A DNA stretch of 64,000 nucleotides from Bryobacterales bacterium. Its GTDB lineage: Bacteria; Acidobacteriota; Terriglobia; Bryobacterales; Bryobacteraceae. Numbering within the stretch: the first letter of the stretch is position 1; the number at the start of each line of letters is the position of its first letter. The stretch covers positions 29,013 to 93,012 of the forward strand of contig JADZBH010000018.1 in NCBI GenBank assembly GCA_020852175.1, written 5' to 3'. A program made the position numbers and the translations under genes. Shown piece after piece: positions 20,462 to 30,000 of this stretch. The notes under the pieces were generated by a model. That model did no database searches. It was not told the origin of the DNA and worked only from the letters and a program-made list of their open reading frames with translations.

Positions 20462-21664
20462 TTAGTCTTGTGGCGCCTGGACGAGCCCGGCGCCGGTATC
20501 GGCGGGGCTGGATCCGGGAGCGAGCCCGGTGGCCGTGCCGGAGGCGAGCAGGCGGGCCGAAAGGATGCGCGTATTCACCGGGCCCAGTGCGCGGAGCTTC
20601 TGCGCCCAGAGAGCGGCGGCGCCGGCGGCATGGGGAGCGGCCATGCTGGTGCCGCTCATGGAGACGAGGCCGCCGCCCGCCCGGGCCGAGGTGATGGCGA
20701 CGCCGGGCGCGGCGAGCAGGGCCCCGGTGTTTGAGAAGTAAGCCGGTGTGAAACCGTTGCCGGAGCGGCCCAGGGCAGCCACCGAAACGATGCCTTCGGA
20801 GACGGCGGGCGGGGCGACGGCGATAGTGAAACCGGGGTTTTCGTTGGCGCGGCTTTCGTTGCCGGCGGCGGCGACGAGAAGCGTGGGTTGCGCGAAATCG
20901 CCGAGCGAAAGCACCAGGCGGGCGAGTCGCTCGAACAGAAGAACGTTGAGGCGGTAGCCTTCCAGGGCGAGCGAGGTGGCGGCCTCATCGGGCAGGCCCG
21001 CCTGTTCCACGAGCTGGCGGCGGTAACCGGGGAAGTCCATGCCGAGCGACAGGGAGACCACGTGCGCGCCCTCGTTCACGGCCCACTGTATGGCGCGGAC
21101 AATCGAGCCGCTCTCTCCGCCGCCCGGCCCGAGCACCTTGCCGATGAGAGCGCGGCGGACAGCGCGGGCGACGCCGATGCGGACGCCATTCACATCGCGG
21201 CCGAAGATGGTTCCAGCACAGTGGGTGCCGTGGCCGTGGGAGTCGGAGACGTCTCCGGCGCCGCCGGTGGCGGTGAAGTTTTTCCGGACCAGGAGGACAC
21301 CCCTGAAAGCGGGATGCGCGGCGTCGATGCCGGTGTCCAGGACGGCCACGGTGATGCCATCGCCGGTGAACGGGGAGGCGAGCGCGCCAATGGCCGAGAC
21401 GCCCCAACCGGGGCCGGCGGAGGCGGGAGCGGAGAGTCCGGCATCGAGGGGCTCGACGAGTTTCACCGGCATGACCGGGGCGACGGCGGCGATGTCGCGA
21501 TGGCGGGCGGCGGCCGCGGCGCCCGCTGCGTTCAGCATCTCCATTTCGACGTCCATGCTCGTGATGCGCGGCGCGCGCGGAACACCGGTTGGAGTTGCGG
21601 CGAGAAATCCGCTTGCACGGGTGCATGGTCCGAAGGCCCTCAAGATCACGTGTTGGTGTTTCAT
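20462..21664 (-). CDS. S8 family (subtilisin-like) serine protease
   Basis: 400-aa subtilase with a complete catalytic set: Asp110 (AVLDTGID), His145 (HGHGTHCAG), oxyanion Asn269 (AAAGNES) and Ser340 (SGTSMAAPHAAG). There is no signal peptide, so it is probably intracellular; the first ~95 residues (ending VAVAPVMPVKLVEP-type region) look like a prodomain. The start MKHQHVIL is chosen; a TTG nine codons upstream is also in frame. An insert of about 30 residues before the Asn motif (YRLNVLLFERLARLVLSLGD) is helical. It is the first gene of the minus-strand unit with the CHAT protease 10 nt downstream and is divergent from msrA. Confidence 0.9.
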   Translation of the reverse strand: MKHQHVILRAFGPCTRASGFLAATPTGVPRAPRITSMDVEMEMLNAAGAAAAARHRDIAAVAPVMPVKLVEPLDAGLSAPASAGPGWGVSAIGALASPFTGDGITVAVLDTGIDAAHPAFRGVLLVRKNFTATGGAGDVSDSHGHGTHCAGTIFGRDVNGVRIGVARAVRRALIGKVLGPGGGESGSIVRAIQWAVNEGAHVVSLSLGMDFPGYRRQLVEQAGLPDEAATSLALEGYRLNVLLFERLARLVLSLGDFAQPTLLVAAAGNESRANENPGFTIAVAPPAVSEGIVSVAALGRSGNGFTPAYFSNTGALLAAPGVAITSARAGGGLVSMSGTSMAAPHAAGAAALWAQKLRALGPVNTRILSARLLASGTATGLAPGSSPADTGAGLVQAPQD

Positions 21665-21720
21665 GCCGGCTCCGGGGTGCGCGGCGGGCAACGCCGGGAC
21701 GGAGCAGAGCCGGTGTGCAT

Positions 21721-21726
21721 TATGAT
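21721..21726 (+). promoter_or_regulatory. -10 element TATGAT before msrA
   Basis: TATGAT with 12 nt to the msrA ATG. On the opposite strand the same bases overlap CATAAT, a possible -10 for the divergent subtilisin gene. Confidence 0.45.
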
Positions 21727-21738
21727 GAAAGCACCGCG

Positions 21739-22383
21739 ATGAGAACTCCTTGGACTCTCTTGTTTGCCGGCCTGTGCAGCGCGGCCCTCATGTCCGCCTC
21801 GGGCGATTTTCCCGAGCCTGCCGCGGACGTGAAGCCGACTCCGGGCAAGACGCAGAAGGCTGTCTTCGCGGGTGGTTGCTTCTGGTGCACCGAAGCCGTG
21901 TTCGAGATGATCGAGGGTGTCACCGGCGTCGTTTCCGGTTATTCGGGCGGCGACATGGCGACGGCCACCTACGAGCAGGTGAGCACGGGCGCGACGGGCC
22001 ATGCCGAGGCGGTCGAGATCACGTTCGATTCCACGAAGGTCACCTACGGCCAGTTGCTGAAGGTGTTTTTCAGCGTGGCGCACGATCCGACGCAGTTGAA
22101 CCGGCAGGGGCCGGACCGCGGGCCGCAGTACCGGTCGGCGGTGTTCTATATAGGAACCGAACAGAAGAAGGCCACCGAAGCCTACATCGCGGCCATGGCG
22201 AAGGAGCGCACCTTCGCGCAGCCCATCGTGACGCAGGTGGTTCCGTTCCAGGCGTTTTACGAAGCCGAGAGCCATCACCAGAATTTTTGCTCGCGGAATC
22301 CGCGCAACCGCTATGTGCAGGCCATCGCCGCGCCCAAGATGGACAAGACGAAGAAGCAATATCCGGGGATGCTAAAGAGGTAG
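21739..22383 (+). CDS. msrA: Exported peptide-methionine (S)-S-oxide reductase MsrA
   Basis: Repairs methionine-S-sulfoxide in proteins. The catalytic motif GCFWC is at residues 46-50 with catalytic Cys47, and the family segments EGVTGVVSGYSGG, YEQVSTGATGHAEAV, GPQYRSAVFY and AESHHQNF are present. The first ~20 residues (TLLFAGLCSAALMSASG) form a signal peptide, so this is a periplasmic form, perhaps reduced by a membrane thiol system. A cysteine in NFCSRNP could be a resolving Cys. It is followed by a convergent gene 5 nt later. Confidence 0.94.
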   Translation: MRTPWTLLFAGLCSAALMSASGDFPEPAADVKPTPGKTQKAVFAGGCFWCTEAVFEMIEGVTGVVSGYSGGDMATATYEQVSTGATGHAEAVEITFDSTKVTYGQLLKVFFSVAHDPTQLNRQGPDRGPQYRSAVFYIGTEQKKATEAYIAAMAKERTFAQPIVTQVVPFQAFYEAESHHQNFCSRNPRNRYVQAIAAPKMDKTKKQYPGMLKR

Positions 22384-22387
22384 CGGC

Positions 22388-23167
22388 TTACGAATCAAAG
22401 GTGAAATCGGCCGTGGCCGCGCCGCTGGGGGCGAGCGTCACCTTGGCCGTTCGCGTGCCAAATTTTTCGTGCCAGGCTGTGATCGTGTATTCACCCGGGG
22501 GCAGTCCGGTGAGTTCGAACGCGCCCGCCTCGCCGGTGATGGCGAAAAACGGATGGGCCACCACGCCGATGTAGCTCTTCATCCACGAGTGGACGTTGCA
22601 TTTCACCGGAATCATGATCTCCTCGAAGCGGAAGACGCGCTCGATTTCCGGCGCGCCGGGCGGCTGGCCCTGGTTCCACTCGCGGTTCTTCACGGGCATC
22701 GGGTGGATGTTGTGGGTAACCGGGTCGCTGTTGGCGATCACCAGAGGCTGGCCTGTCATGACACCGGCGACGTGCGGGCGGAACATGCAGCCGGTCTGAT
22801 TCAGTTTGACGGGCGCGGCCGGAGGCTCGAATGCCTTGCCTTCCAAACCGGCGCTCACATAGATGAAAGCGTTGGCCAGCATGCCGTCGCCGTTCAGCAC
22901 CACCTCCTCGGAATAGACGGGACTGCCGTGCGAACGGCGGCACTCGGTTTCCTCGCTGGACATGTCGATGACCTTGCGGGCGGGCTTGGGGCCGATGTAG
23001 TTCACCTTGCCGGCGACCTTGGCCGCGGTGGACGGGTCCACCTTGGTGTAGGCGGGCGGGGCTCCCTTGTTCGTGGCGTCCTTGCCGCCGCCACCTTCGC
23101 CTCCGCCACAGGCCGCCAGGATGCCGGAAGCGCCAGCCACCAGGAATTCACGTCTGTCGCGTTTCAA
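22388..23167 (-). CDS. Cupredoxin-like exported lipoprotein
   Basis: 259-aa protein with a twin-arginine-type start (RDRREFLVAGASG) and a lipobox LAAC, then a Gly-rich linker. The middle contains a cupredoxin-like fold region with potential copper ligands (THNIHPMP; VKCNVHSWMKSYIGVV with Cys and His), and the end is a carboxypeptidase-regulatory-like beta-sandwich (GAFELTGLPPGEYTITAWHEKFG). Similar proteins neighbour cytochrome genes in Planctomycetes and Acidobacteria (family knowledge). The TTG start overlaps the stop of the di-heme peroxidase gene (TTGA), so they are translationally coupled and probably form an electron-transfer pair. Confidence 0.83.
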   Translation of the reverse strand: MKRDRREFLVAGASGILAACGGGEGGGGKDATNKGAPPAYTKVDPSTAAKVAGKVNYIGPKPARKVIDMSSEETECRRSHGSPVYSEEVVLNGDGMLANAFIYVSAGLEGKAFEPPAAPVKLNQTGCMFRPHVAGVMTGQPLVIANSDPVTHNIHPMPVKNREWNQGQPPGAPEIERVFRFEEIMIPVKCNVHSWMKSYIGVVAHPFFAITGEAGAFELTGLPPGEYTITAWHEKFGTRTAKVTLAPSGAATADFTFDS

Positions 23168-24267
23168 CGGGCCACCTCCGCCTTCTTCGACTTCGGATCG
23201 TCCAGACCAGCCGGTATCTCGCCCGTCAGCGAACCGAGGAACGCGATCAGGTCCTCGCGCTCCTGCTTGTTCAGCGTGAGCGCCTTGATGTCTTTGTCCA
23301 GATGGTCGTTCGAGCTTCCGCCACCGATGTAAAAATCAACCACCTCCTTCAGGGTCTTGTGGCTGCCGTCGTGCATATACGGCCCGCTGAGGGCGATGTT
23401 GCGGAGCGAAGGGGTCTTGAAGGCGCCCCGGTCGGCGTCGGCTTTCGTCGCGTCGAAACGGCCCAGATCGGTAAGTTCGCCCTTGTTGTTCAGGCCGACG
23501 CCCAGGTTGTGGAACTTGTTGTCGGTGAACAACGCGAACTTCTCCTCGATGGTGTGGCAGACGGCGCAGTTGCCCTTGGCCGGATTCCGGAACACTTCCA
23601 GTCCGCGGATGGCCGAGGCGCTGAGCGCCTTCTTGTCGCCACCATAGAAATAGCGGTCGAAGGGGGAGTTGGCACTGATGGCGGTGCGCTCGAAGCTGGC
23701 GATGGCCATGGCCGCCATGTCGTAGGTGATGGGACCGGAGCCGAAGGCCTTTTCAAACTCGGCCTTGTAGACGGGGTCGTCGTTGAGGCGCTTCACGACG
23801 CCCTCATGTGTCATGCCCATTTCGATGGGATTGGCCACGGGACCCTCGGCCTGTTTCTCCAGGCTCGCGGCGCGGCCGTCCCAGAATTGCAGCGTGGAGT
23901 AAGCCGCGTTCATCACGACGGGTGCGTTGCGCGTGCCTTTGCCGCCTTTTACGCCGTCGCTCACAGGCTTGCCGTCGCTGAAGCCGACCAGAGGATGGTG
24001 GCAACTGGCGCAGGAGATGGTGTTGTCCACCGAAAGGCGCGTGTCGTAGTAAAGCTTGCGGCCGAGAGCGACGGTTTCCGCCGTGGGCGGATTGCCCGCG
24101 GGCACGGGAACCGCGGGCAGGCCAAGCGGAGCCTTGATTTCCACGATGGGGCCGATAGGCTTGGGCGGGGCTGGCTGCGAGGCAGCCGTTTCCTGCCGTT
24201 TCGGTGAGTTGGAGCAGCCCAGAAGGCAAACGATACCCAGGGCGGTCATGAAGACGCGATGAGACAT
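23164..24267 (-). CDS. Di-heme cytochrome c peroxidase (CcpA/MauG family) lipoprotein
   Basis: Reduces periplasmic H2O2 or performs MauG-like oxidation. Two heme-c sites are present: CASCH at 86-90 and CAVCH at 234-238, and the C-terminal family motifs GAFKTPSLRNIALSGPYMHDGSHKTLKEVVDFY are intact. The N-terminus MSHRVFMTALGIVCLLGC carries a lipobox, so it is a lipoprotein anchored in the periplasm. The start at 24267 is chosen because the open frame upstream lacks signal features and a TACAAT hexamer lies 9 nt before this ATG. It is the first gene of a two-gene unit. Confidence 0.93.
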   Translation of the reverse strand: MSHRVFMTALGIVCLLGCSNSPKRQETAASQPAPPKPIGPIVEIKAPLGLPAVPVPAGNPPTAETVALGRKLYYDTRLSVDNTISCASCHHPLVGFSDGKPVSDGVKGGKGTRNAPVVMNAAYSTLQFWDGRAASLEKQAEGPVANPIEMGMTHEGVVKRLNDDPVYKAEFEKAFGSGPITYDMAAMAIASFERTAISANSPFDRYFYGGDKKALSASAIRGLEVFRNPAKGNCAVCHTIEEKFALFTDNKFHNLGVGLNNKGELTDLGRFDATKADADRGAFKTPSLRNIALSGPYMHDGSHKTLKEVVDFYIGGGSSNDHLDKDIKALTLNKQEREDLIAFLGSLTGEIPAGLDDPKSKKAEVAR

Positions 24268-24276
24268 GGCCCCCTC

Positions 24277-24282
24277 ATTGTA
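24277..24282 (-). promoter_or_regulatory. -10 element TACAAT before the cytochrome c peroxidase gene
   Basis: TACAAT on the minus strand, 9 nt from the ATG; predicts a near-leaderless mRNA. Confidence 0.55.
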
Positions 24283-24336
24283 ACGAGTCCGGTTCAACGC
24301 GCGATTTGGGTTCGCGATGGCGTGGCGGCTCGCGAG

Positions 24337-24342
24337 TAGAAT
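24337..24342 (+). promoter_or_regulatory. -10 element TAGAAT before purS
   Basis: TAGAAT 12 nt before the purS ATG. The intervening GGAGAAG could also serve as a Shine-Dalgarno if transcription began further upstream, so leaderless status is less certain here. Confidence 0.45.
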
Positions 24343-24354
24343 GGAGAAGACCCC

Positions 24355-24600
24355 ATGAAAGCCCGCGTTACCGTTTACCCCAAGCCGTCCGTGTTGGATC
24401 CCCAGGGCCAGGCGATTGCCCAGGCGCTGCGCGGCCACGGCCACCCGGCTGTCAGCGACGTCCGCCAGGGAAAGGTGTTCGACATCGCTTTTGAGCCGGG
24501 AAAAAGCCGTGCCGAGGCCGAGCGCGAGGTGGAGACGATCGCCCACGAGGTGCTCGCCAACCCGGTCATCGAAGAGTATCGTGTGGAAATCCTGGACTAG
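24355..24600 (+). CDS. purS: Phosphoribosylformylglycinamidine synthase subunit PurS
   Basis: 81-aa small subunit of the three-part FGAM synthase (PurS-PurQ-PurL) in purine synthesis. It has the family start [20 protein letters not shown], the middle [12 protein letters not shown] and the end [12 protein letters not shown]. purQ and purL are not in the window; normally they are adjacent. glmS begins 41 nt downstream. Confidence 0.93.
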   Translation: MKARVTVYPKPSVLDPQGQAIAQALRGHGHPAVSDVRQGKVFDIAFEPGKSRAEAEREVETIAHEVLANPVIEEYRVEILD

Positions 24601-24641
24601 CCGCTACACAAACGGCCGGAAAGGTCCGATTCAATAGTCTT

Positions 24642-26498
24642 ATGTGCGGAATAGTTGGTTACATTGGCAACCGGCAGGCGGTGCCGATCATTCTGGACGG
24701 GCTGCGGCGGCTGGAATACCGCGGGTACGATTCGGCCGGGCTGGCGGTGGTGGATGACGCCAAGCACCTGGTGGTGCGACGGGCGAAGGGCAAACTGCGG
24801 AACCTTGAGGAGAACCTTCGGGAGCAGCCCGTGGAGGGCGTCTATGGCGTCGGGCACACGCGTTGGGCCACGCACGGACGGCCGACCGAGGAGAATGCGC
24901 ACCCGCACGTGGACTCCAAAGGCGACATCGTCGTGGTGCACAACGGCATCGTGGAAAACTATCTCGCGCTGAAGCACGAGTTAATGAACGCGGGGCACCA
25001 GTTCAAATCGGAAACCGACACGGAGATCATTGCCCACCTGATCGAACATTACAACGAGGGCAATCTCGAGGAAGCCGTGCGGAAGGCGCTGAAGCGCGTG
25101 CACGGCGTGTACGCGCTGGGCATCATGTCGCGCACCGAGCCGGGCAAGATCATCGGCGCGCGCAACGGGCCTCCGGTGGTGGTGGGGCTGGGCGACAACG
25201 AATATTTCCTGGCCTCGGACGTGCCGGCGATCCTGTCGCACACACGGGACATGATTTTCCTGGACGACGGCGATCTGGCGGTGATCACGCCGGAAGGCGT
25301 GCAGTTGATGGACCTGGACGGCAAGGTGCTGAAGCGCCAGGTGTCGCACATCATGTGGGACCCCATCATGGCCGAAAAGGGCGGCTACAAGCATTTCATG
25401 CTCAAGGAAATCTTTGAGCAGCCGCGGTCCATCCGGGACACCATGCTGGGGCGCGTGTCACAGGACACGGGCAGGATTTTCCTGGACGAAGTGAATCTGA
25501 CGCACGAGGAACTGGCGCGGTTCACGCACATGAAAATCGTGGCCTGCGGCACGTCGTGGCACGCGGCGCTGGCGGGCAAATTCATGATCGAGCGGCTGGT
25601 GCGGATTCCGGTCGAGGTGGACTACGGCAGCGAGTTCCGCTACCGCGACCCCATCGTCACGCCGGACACTCTGACCGTGGTGATTTCGCAGTCCGGCGAG
25701 ACGGCCGACACGCTGGCGGCGCAGCGCGAGGCCAAGTCGAAGGGCTCGAAAACGCTGTCCATCTGCAACGTCGTGGGCTCCATGATCACGCGCGAGGCCG
25801 TGGGCAACCTGCTGACGCACGCCGGGCCCGAAATCGGCGTGGCCTCCACCAAGGCGTTCACGGCGCAGTTGACGGCGATGTTCCTGCTGGCGCTGCACAT
25901 GGGGCAGATCCGGCGCGGAGACGAGGAGCCGGAACTGTTCTCGTTGACGCAGGAGCTGCTGAAAATACCCGGCAAGATGGAGGCCGTGCTCTCCAACGAC
26001 AGCTACTATGAAGACCTGTCGCGGAATCTCTTCCGCGCCTCGGACTTCCTGTTCCTGGGCCGCGGCATTCACTATCCGATCGCGCTCGAAGGCGCTCTGA
26101 AGCTGAAGGAAATCTCCTACATCCACGCCGAAGGCTATCCGGCGGGCGAGATGAAACACGGCCCCAACGCGCTCATCGACGAAAAGCTGCCCGTGGTGGT
26201 GCTGGCGGCGCGCGATCCCAACAGCGAGGCGTCGCGCCTGCGCTTCGAGAAGACCTTTTCCAACATTCAGGAGGTGAAGGCGCGCGGCGGCATCGTCGTG
26301 GCCGTCTGCTGCGCCGCCGACATGGAGGAGATCGCCAAGGTGGCCGACCACCGCATCTTCATACCCACGACGCACGAACTGCTGCTGCCGCTGCTGGAGA
26401 TCGTGCCGCTCCAGTTGCTCGCCTATCACATCGCCGTGCGCCGGGGTTGCGACGTGGACCAGCCGCGCAACCTGGCCAAGTCGGTGACGGTCGAGTAG
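24642..26498 (+). CDS. glmS: Glutamine-fructose-6-phosphate aminotransferase GlmS
   Basis: Makes glucosamine-6-phosphate for cell-wall synthesis. N-terminal Ntn glutaminase domain with Cys2 nucleophile (MCGIVGYIG) and [10 protein letters not shown]; two SIS sugar-isomerase domains follow ([63 protein letters not shown]), ending in the conserved KSVTVE. 618 aa, normal length. I see no glmS ribozyme: the 41-nt gap to purS is too short for one. yjbQ follows 7 nt later. Confidence 0.97.
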   Translation: MCGIVGYIGNRQAVPIILDGLRRLEYRGYDSAGLAVVDDAKHLVVRRAKGKLRNLEENLREQPVEGVYGVGHTRWATHGRPTEENAHPHVDSKGDIVVVHNGIVENYLALKHELMNAGHQFKSETDTEIIAHLIEHYNEGNLEEAVRKALKRVHGVYALGIMSRTEPGKIIGARNGPPVVVGLGDNEYFLASDVPAILSHTRDMIFLDDGDLAVITPEGVQLMDLDGKVLKRQVSHIMWDPIMAEKGGYKHFMLKEIFEQPRSIRDTMLGRVSQDTGRIFLDEVNLTHEELARFTHMKIVACGTSWHAALAGKFMIERLVRIPVEVDYGSEFRYRDPIVTPDTLTVVISQSGETADTLAAQREAKSKGSKTLSICNVVGSMITREAVGNLLTHAGPEIGVASTKAFTAQLTAMFLLALHMGQIRRGDEEPELFSLTQELLKIPGKMEAVLSNDSYYEDLSRNLFRASDFLFLGRGIHYPIALEGALKLKEISYIHAEGYPAGEMKHGPNALIDEKLPVVVLAARDPNSEASRLRFEKTFSNIQEVKARGGIVVAVCCAADMEEIAKVADHRIFIPTTHELLLPLLEIVPLQLLAYHIAVRRGCDVDQPRNLAKSVTVE

Positions 26499-26505
26499 CC
26501 GCACG

Positions 26506-26925
26506 GTGCGCCAGGCGTTCACGCAGTTGTCCGTCCCGACGCGAGGCAAGGGACTGTACGAGATCACCGCGCCCACACGGGAGTGGCTCTCAGGGCAGGG
26601 CATTGCCGATGGCATGCTGACCGTGTTCATCCGCCATACCTCGGCCTCGCTCACCATTCAGGAAAACGCCGACCCGGACGTCACGCGCGACCTGGAAGCG
26701 TTCTTCTCGCGCCTGGTTCCGGAAAACGATCCCCTGTATGTGCACACCATCGAAGGGCCCGACGACATGCCGGCCCATGTGCGCACGGCCCTGACGCAAA
26801 CCTCGCTGTCGATTCCGGTTCTCGGCGGGCAAATGACGCTGGGCACATGGCAGGGGATCTACGTATTCGAGCACCGCGGCCGGCCTCACCGGCGCAGTGT
26901 CGTCCTGCACCTGCTGGGCGAGTAG
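26506..26925 (+). CDS. YjbQ/UPF0047 family protein (secondary thiamine-phosphate synthase)
   Basis: 139-aa protein with the family features TVFIRHTSASLTIQENADPDVTRDLEAFF, PDDMPAHVRTAL and GTWQGIYVFEHRGRPHRR. Members bind a metal through conserved His residues and E. coli YjbQ shows weak thiamine-phosphate synthase activity; the physiological role is uncertain. GTG at 26506 is the only sensible start. It is likely cotranscribed with glmS. Confidence 0.9.
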   Translation: MRQAFTQLSVPTRGKGLYEITAPTREWLSGQGIADGMLTVFIRHTSASLTIQENADPDVTRDLEAFFSRLVPENDPLYVHTIEGPDDMPAHVRTALTQTSLSIPVLGGQMTLGTWQGIYVFEHRGRPHRRSVVLHLLGE

Positions 26926-26977
26926 CGCAGCCTCCTGCCTGGCTGACCTTGACGGTGAAGGATTACTCAGTTTTTTC

Positions 26978-27006
26978 TTTACCTCTCGGTGAAGTTACGG
27001 TAATAT
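26978..27006 (+). promoter_or_regulatory. Promoter of the TonB-dependent receptor gene
   Basis: TTTACC at 26978-26983, 17-nt spacer, TAATAT at 27001-27006, in a markedly AT-rich stretch. Predicted start near 27013 would leave a leader of about 50 nt with GGGAGG at 27052-27057 as the Shine-Dalgarno. Confidence 0.45.
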
Positions 27007-27062
27007 TCAACAAATTGAACTTTGTTCATGTTTATTGTCTACGTCGTGACTGGGAGGTGGCT

Positions 27063-30000
27063 GTGGGATCGAATCGTCTTGTCTGGCTGGCGCTGCTGGC
27101 CAGCACTCTCAATGTTGGCCTTTGGGCTCAGTCGTTTACCGGCAGTGTGAACGGACAGGTTTCGGATGCGACCGGGTCCGCTGTAGGCGACGCCAACGTT
27201 TTGGTGACCGACCGCGACCGCGGCACGGCGTTCCGGGCCCTCTCGGATGGCTCCGGCCGGTTCGTCGTCACGGCCCTGCCGCCAGGGAACTATGTCCTCA
27301 CGGTCGAGTCGCCTGGGTTCAAGAAATTCGCCAGTGAAGGATTTGCCGTCGCCGTTCAGGAGCAGCGCACGGTGAACGTGAAGCTGGAGGTGGGCGATGT
27401 CTCGACCACGGTGGAGGTGGCGGGCTCGGCCGCGCTGGTGAACACCACGATCGCGAACCTGGGCCAGGTGATCGAGAACAAGTACATTCTGGAGTTGCCC
27501 AACCTGGGGCGTAACTCGATGAGCCTGTCTTATCTCACGCCGGGCGTGGTTGGCTCGGGCGGGCGGCGGGGCGACAGCAACACGAATTTCAGCGCCAACG
27601 GCTCGCGCAACTCCACCTCCGACGTGCTGATCGACGGCGCGACGGTGGCCACGGTGGAGCAGAACTCCGGCATCACCGATCTGAAATTCTCGCCTTCGGT
27701 GGACGTGGTGCAGGAGTTCAAGATGCAGACGAACTTCTTTTCCGCCGAGTACGGCCAAACCGGCGGCGCCGTGGTGAACATGGTCACCCGCTCGGGGACC
27801 AACGATTTCCACGGAACGGGTTACTACTTCATGCGCGATGCGAAGTTGAACGCCAACGACTGGTTCTCCAACCGGGCCGGACGCGCCATCCCTTCGTTCC
27901 ACCGCGACCAGTTGGGCGGCGTGCTCGGCGGGCCGGTGATCCGCAACAAGACCTTCTTTTTCGGCGCCTACGAGTACACGACGCAGGAGAGCCCAACCAG
28001 CCAACAGGCCACGCTGCCGACAGCCGAGCAACTGACTGGCGACTTCTCGAAAACCTTCAACGCCTCGGGCCAGTTGATGCAGCTCTTCGATCCGTACAAC
28101 ACCACCACGAACGCGGCCGGTACCATTTTGCGAACGCCGCTGGCGGGCAACCTCGTTCCTGCCTCCCGCATGAATCCGGTGGCGCTCAAAGCGCTCTCCT
28201 TCCTGCCTAAGGCCAACCAGCAGGGCACCGTGTTCACGAACGCCAACAACTGGTTCAACCAGGGCATCAACACGAGCACGGCGCACCAGATCACGGCCAA
28301 GGGCGATCACAATTTCAACCAGGCCAACCGCGTCAGCGGGCGCTGGAGCAACCAGCGCAGTAACGGCGGGAACCCGAACCTGTTCGGCGACGGCAACCCG
28401 GCCTACTTCACCGGCGGCACGAACTTCACGCGCACGCAGTCCATGGTGGCCGACTACACGCGCGTGATCAGCGCCAGCACGCTGTTCGTGTTCCGTTACG
28501 GTTATACCTACTCCAACTACGGCCGCAAGCCGTTCTTCGACACGTTCGATCCGACCACGCTCGGCTTCGCACCAAACCTGAAAGAAAACGCCACCAACCT
28601 GGTGTTCCCGCGGTTCGGGCCGGCCGGATTCACGGAGTTTGGCACGTCTGGCTATTGGATCATGGACCGTCAGGAAGCCGTGCATCACTGGTCGGGCTCG
28701 CTCAGTAAGTTCATTGGCGCGCACAACCTGAAGGTAGGCGGCGAACGGCGCTACAACCGGCTTGACTATTCGCAGCCGGGCCATCCTTCGGGGAACTACA
28801 GCTTTTCGCGCAACGTCACCTGCGCGGACCGGTTCACCTGCCCCGGCAACCAGGGCAACGGTCTTGCGTCGATGCTGCTGGGCTGGACCACGGGCAGCAA
28901 CTACCACATCGAGCCCAAGGCATTTTCGCGTTCGGCCTACTGGGGGTTCTACGTGCAGGATGACTGGCGGGTGACCAGCAAGCTCACCATCAACCTTGGC
29001 CTGCGCTATGACTTCGACGTGCCGCGCTGGGAACTGGAGAACCGGTACAGCTATTGGGATCTGGACGCGCAGTCGCCGGTGAAGGCGGCGGGGTACGATA
29101 CGCGCGGCGTCATCAAGTTCGTCGACGACAAGAGGCGTTCGCCGTTCATCGCCGACCGCAACAACTGGCAGCCGCGCCTCGGTTTCGCTTATGCGCTGGA
29201 CTCCAAGACCTCCATCCGCTCCGGCTACGGCCTGTTCTACACGCTGTCGCGAGCCACGGTGTTTGGCCGTCCGGGCACGGGCTTCACCATCAACTCGCCT
29301 GTGAACTGGTCGCTGGACGGCAACGCCACGCTGAACACGCAACTGAACAATCCGTTCCCGAACGGCGTGCTGCGGCCGCAGGGAAGCAGCGAAGGCGATG
29401 CCACGCTGCTGGGCTTTGGCGCGGGTACGATTCTGGGGAGCAACAACCGCAATCCCGAGTACCATTCCTGGAACTTTTCGATTCAGCGCGAGTTGCCGCT
29501 GCAATCGGTGATCGAGGTGAACTATACGGGCAGCCGCGGCACGCACCTGTTCATGCCGGTCACGACGTTGTCGCCGCTGGCGCCGCAGAATTGGGGCCTG
29601 GGGCGGACGGCGTTGAACCAGTTGGTGCCGAATCCGTTGTATGGCCAGATCACGGATTCCCGCTCGGCGTTGAGCCTGCCGACGGTGACGCGCGTACGCA
29701 CGCTGCGGCCGATGCCTCACTTCGACGGCACCAGCGTCGGCCAGGCCGAACCGGCGCGGGGCGACTCGAACTATCACGCTCTGCAACTGAAGTGGGAGAA
29801 GCGGTTCAGCCGGGGTCTGACGATGCTGACGCACTACACCTGGTCGAAGATGATCGACAACGTGTCGCACAGCTCGGGCAACGTCTCCTGGCTGGGCGGT
29901 TCCACGTCGCTCCAGAATATCTGGGACCTTCGCGGCGAACGCGCCTTGTCGGCCCATGACATCGCCGGGCGCTTCGTGCTCACCGGCTCCTACGAGTTGC

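Noticed and set aside
24601..24641. A glmS ribozyme upstream of glmS
   Set aside because: Only 41 nt separate purS and glmS; the ribozyme needs well over 100 nt.
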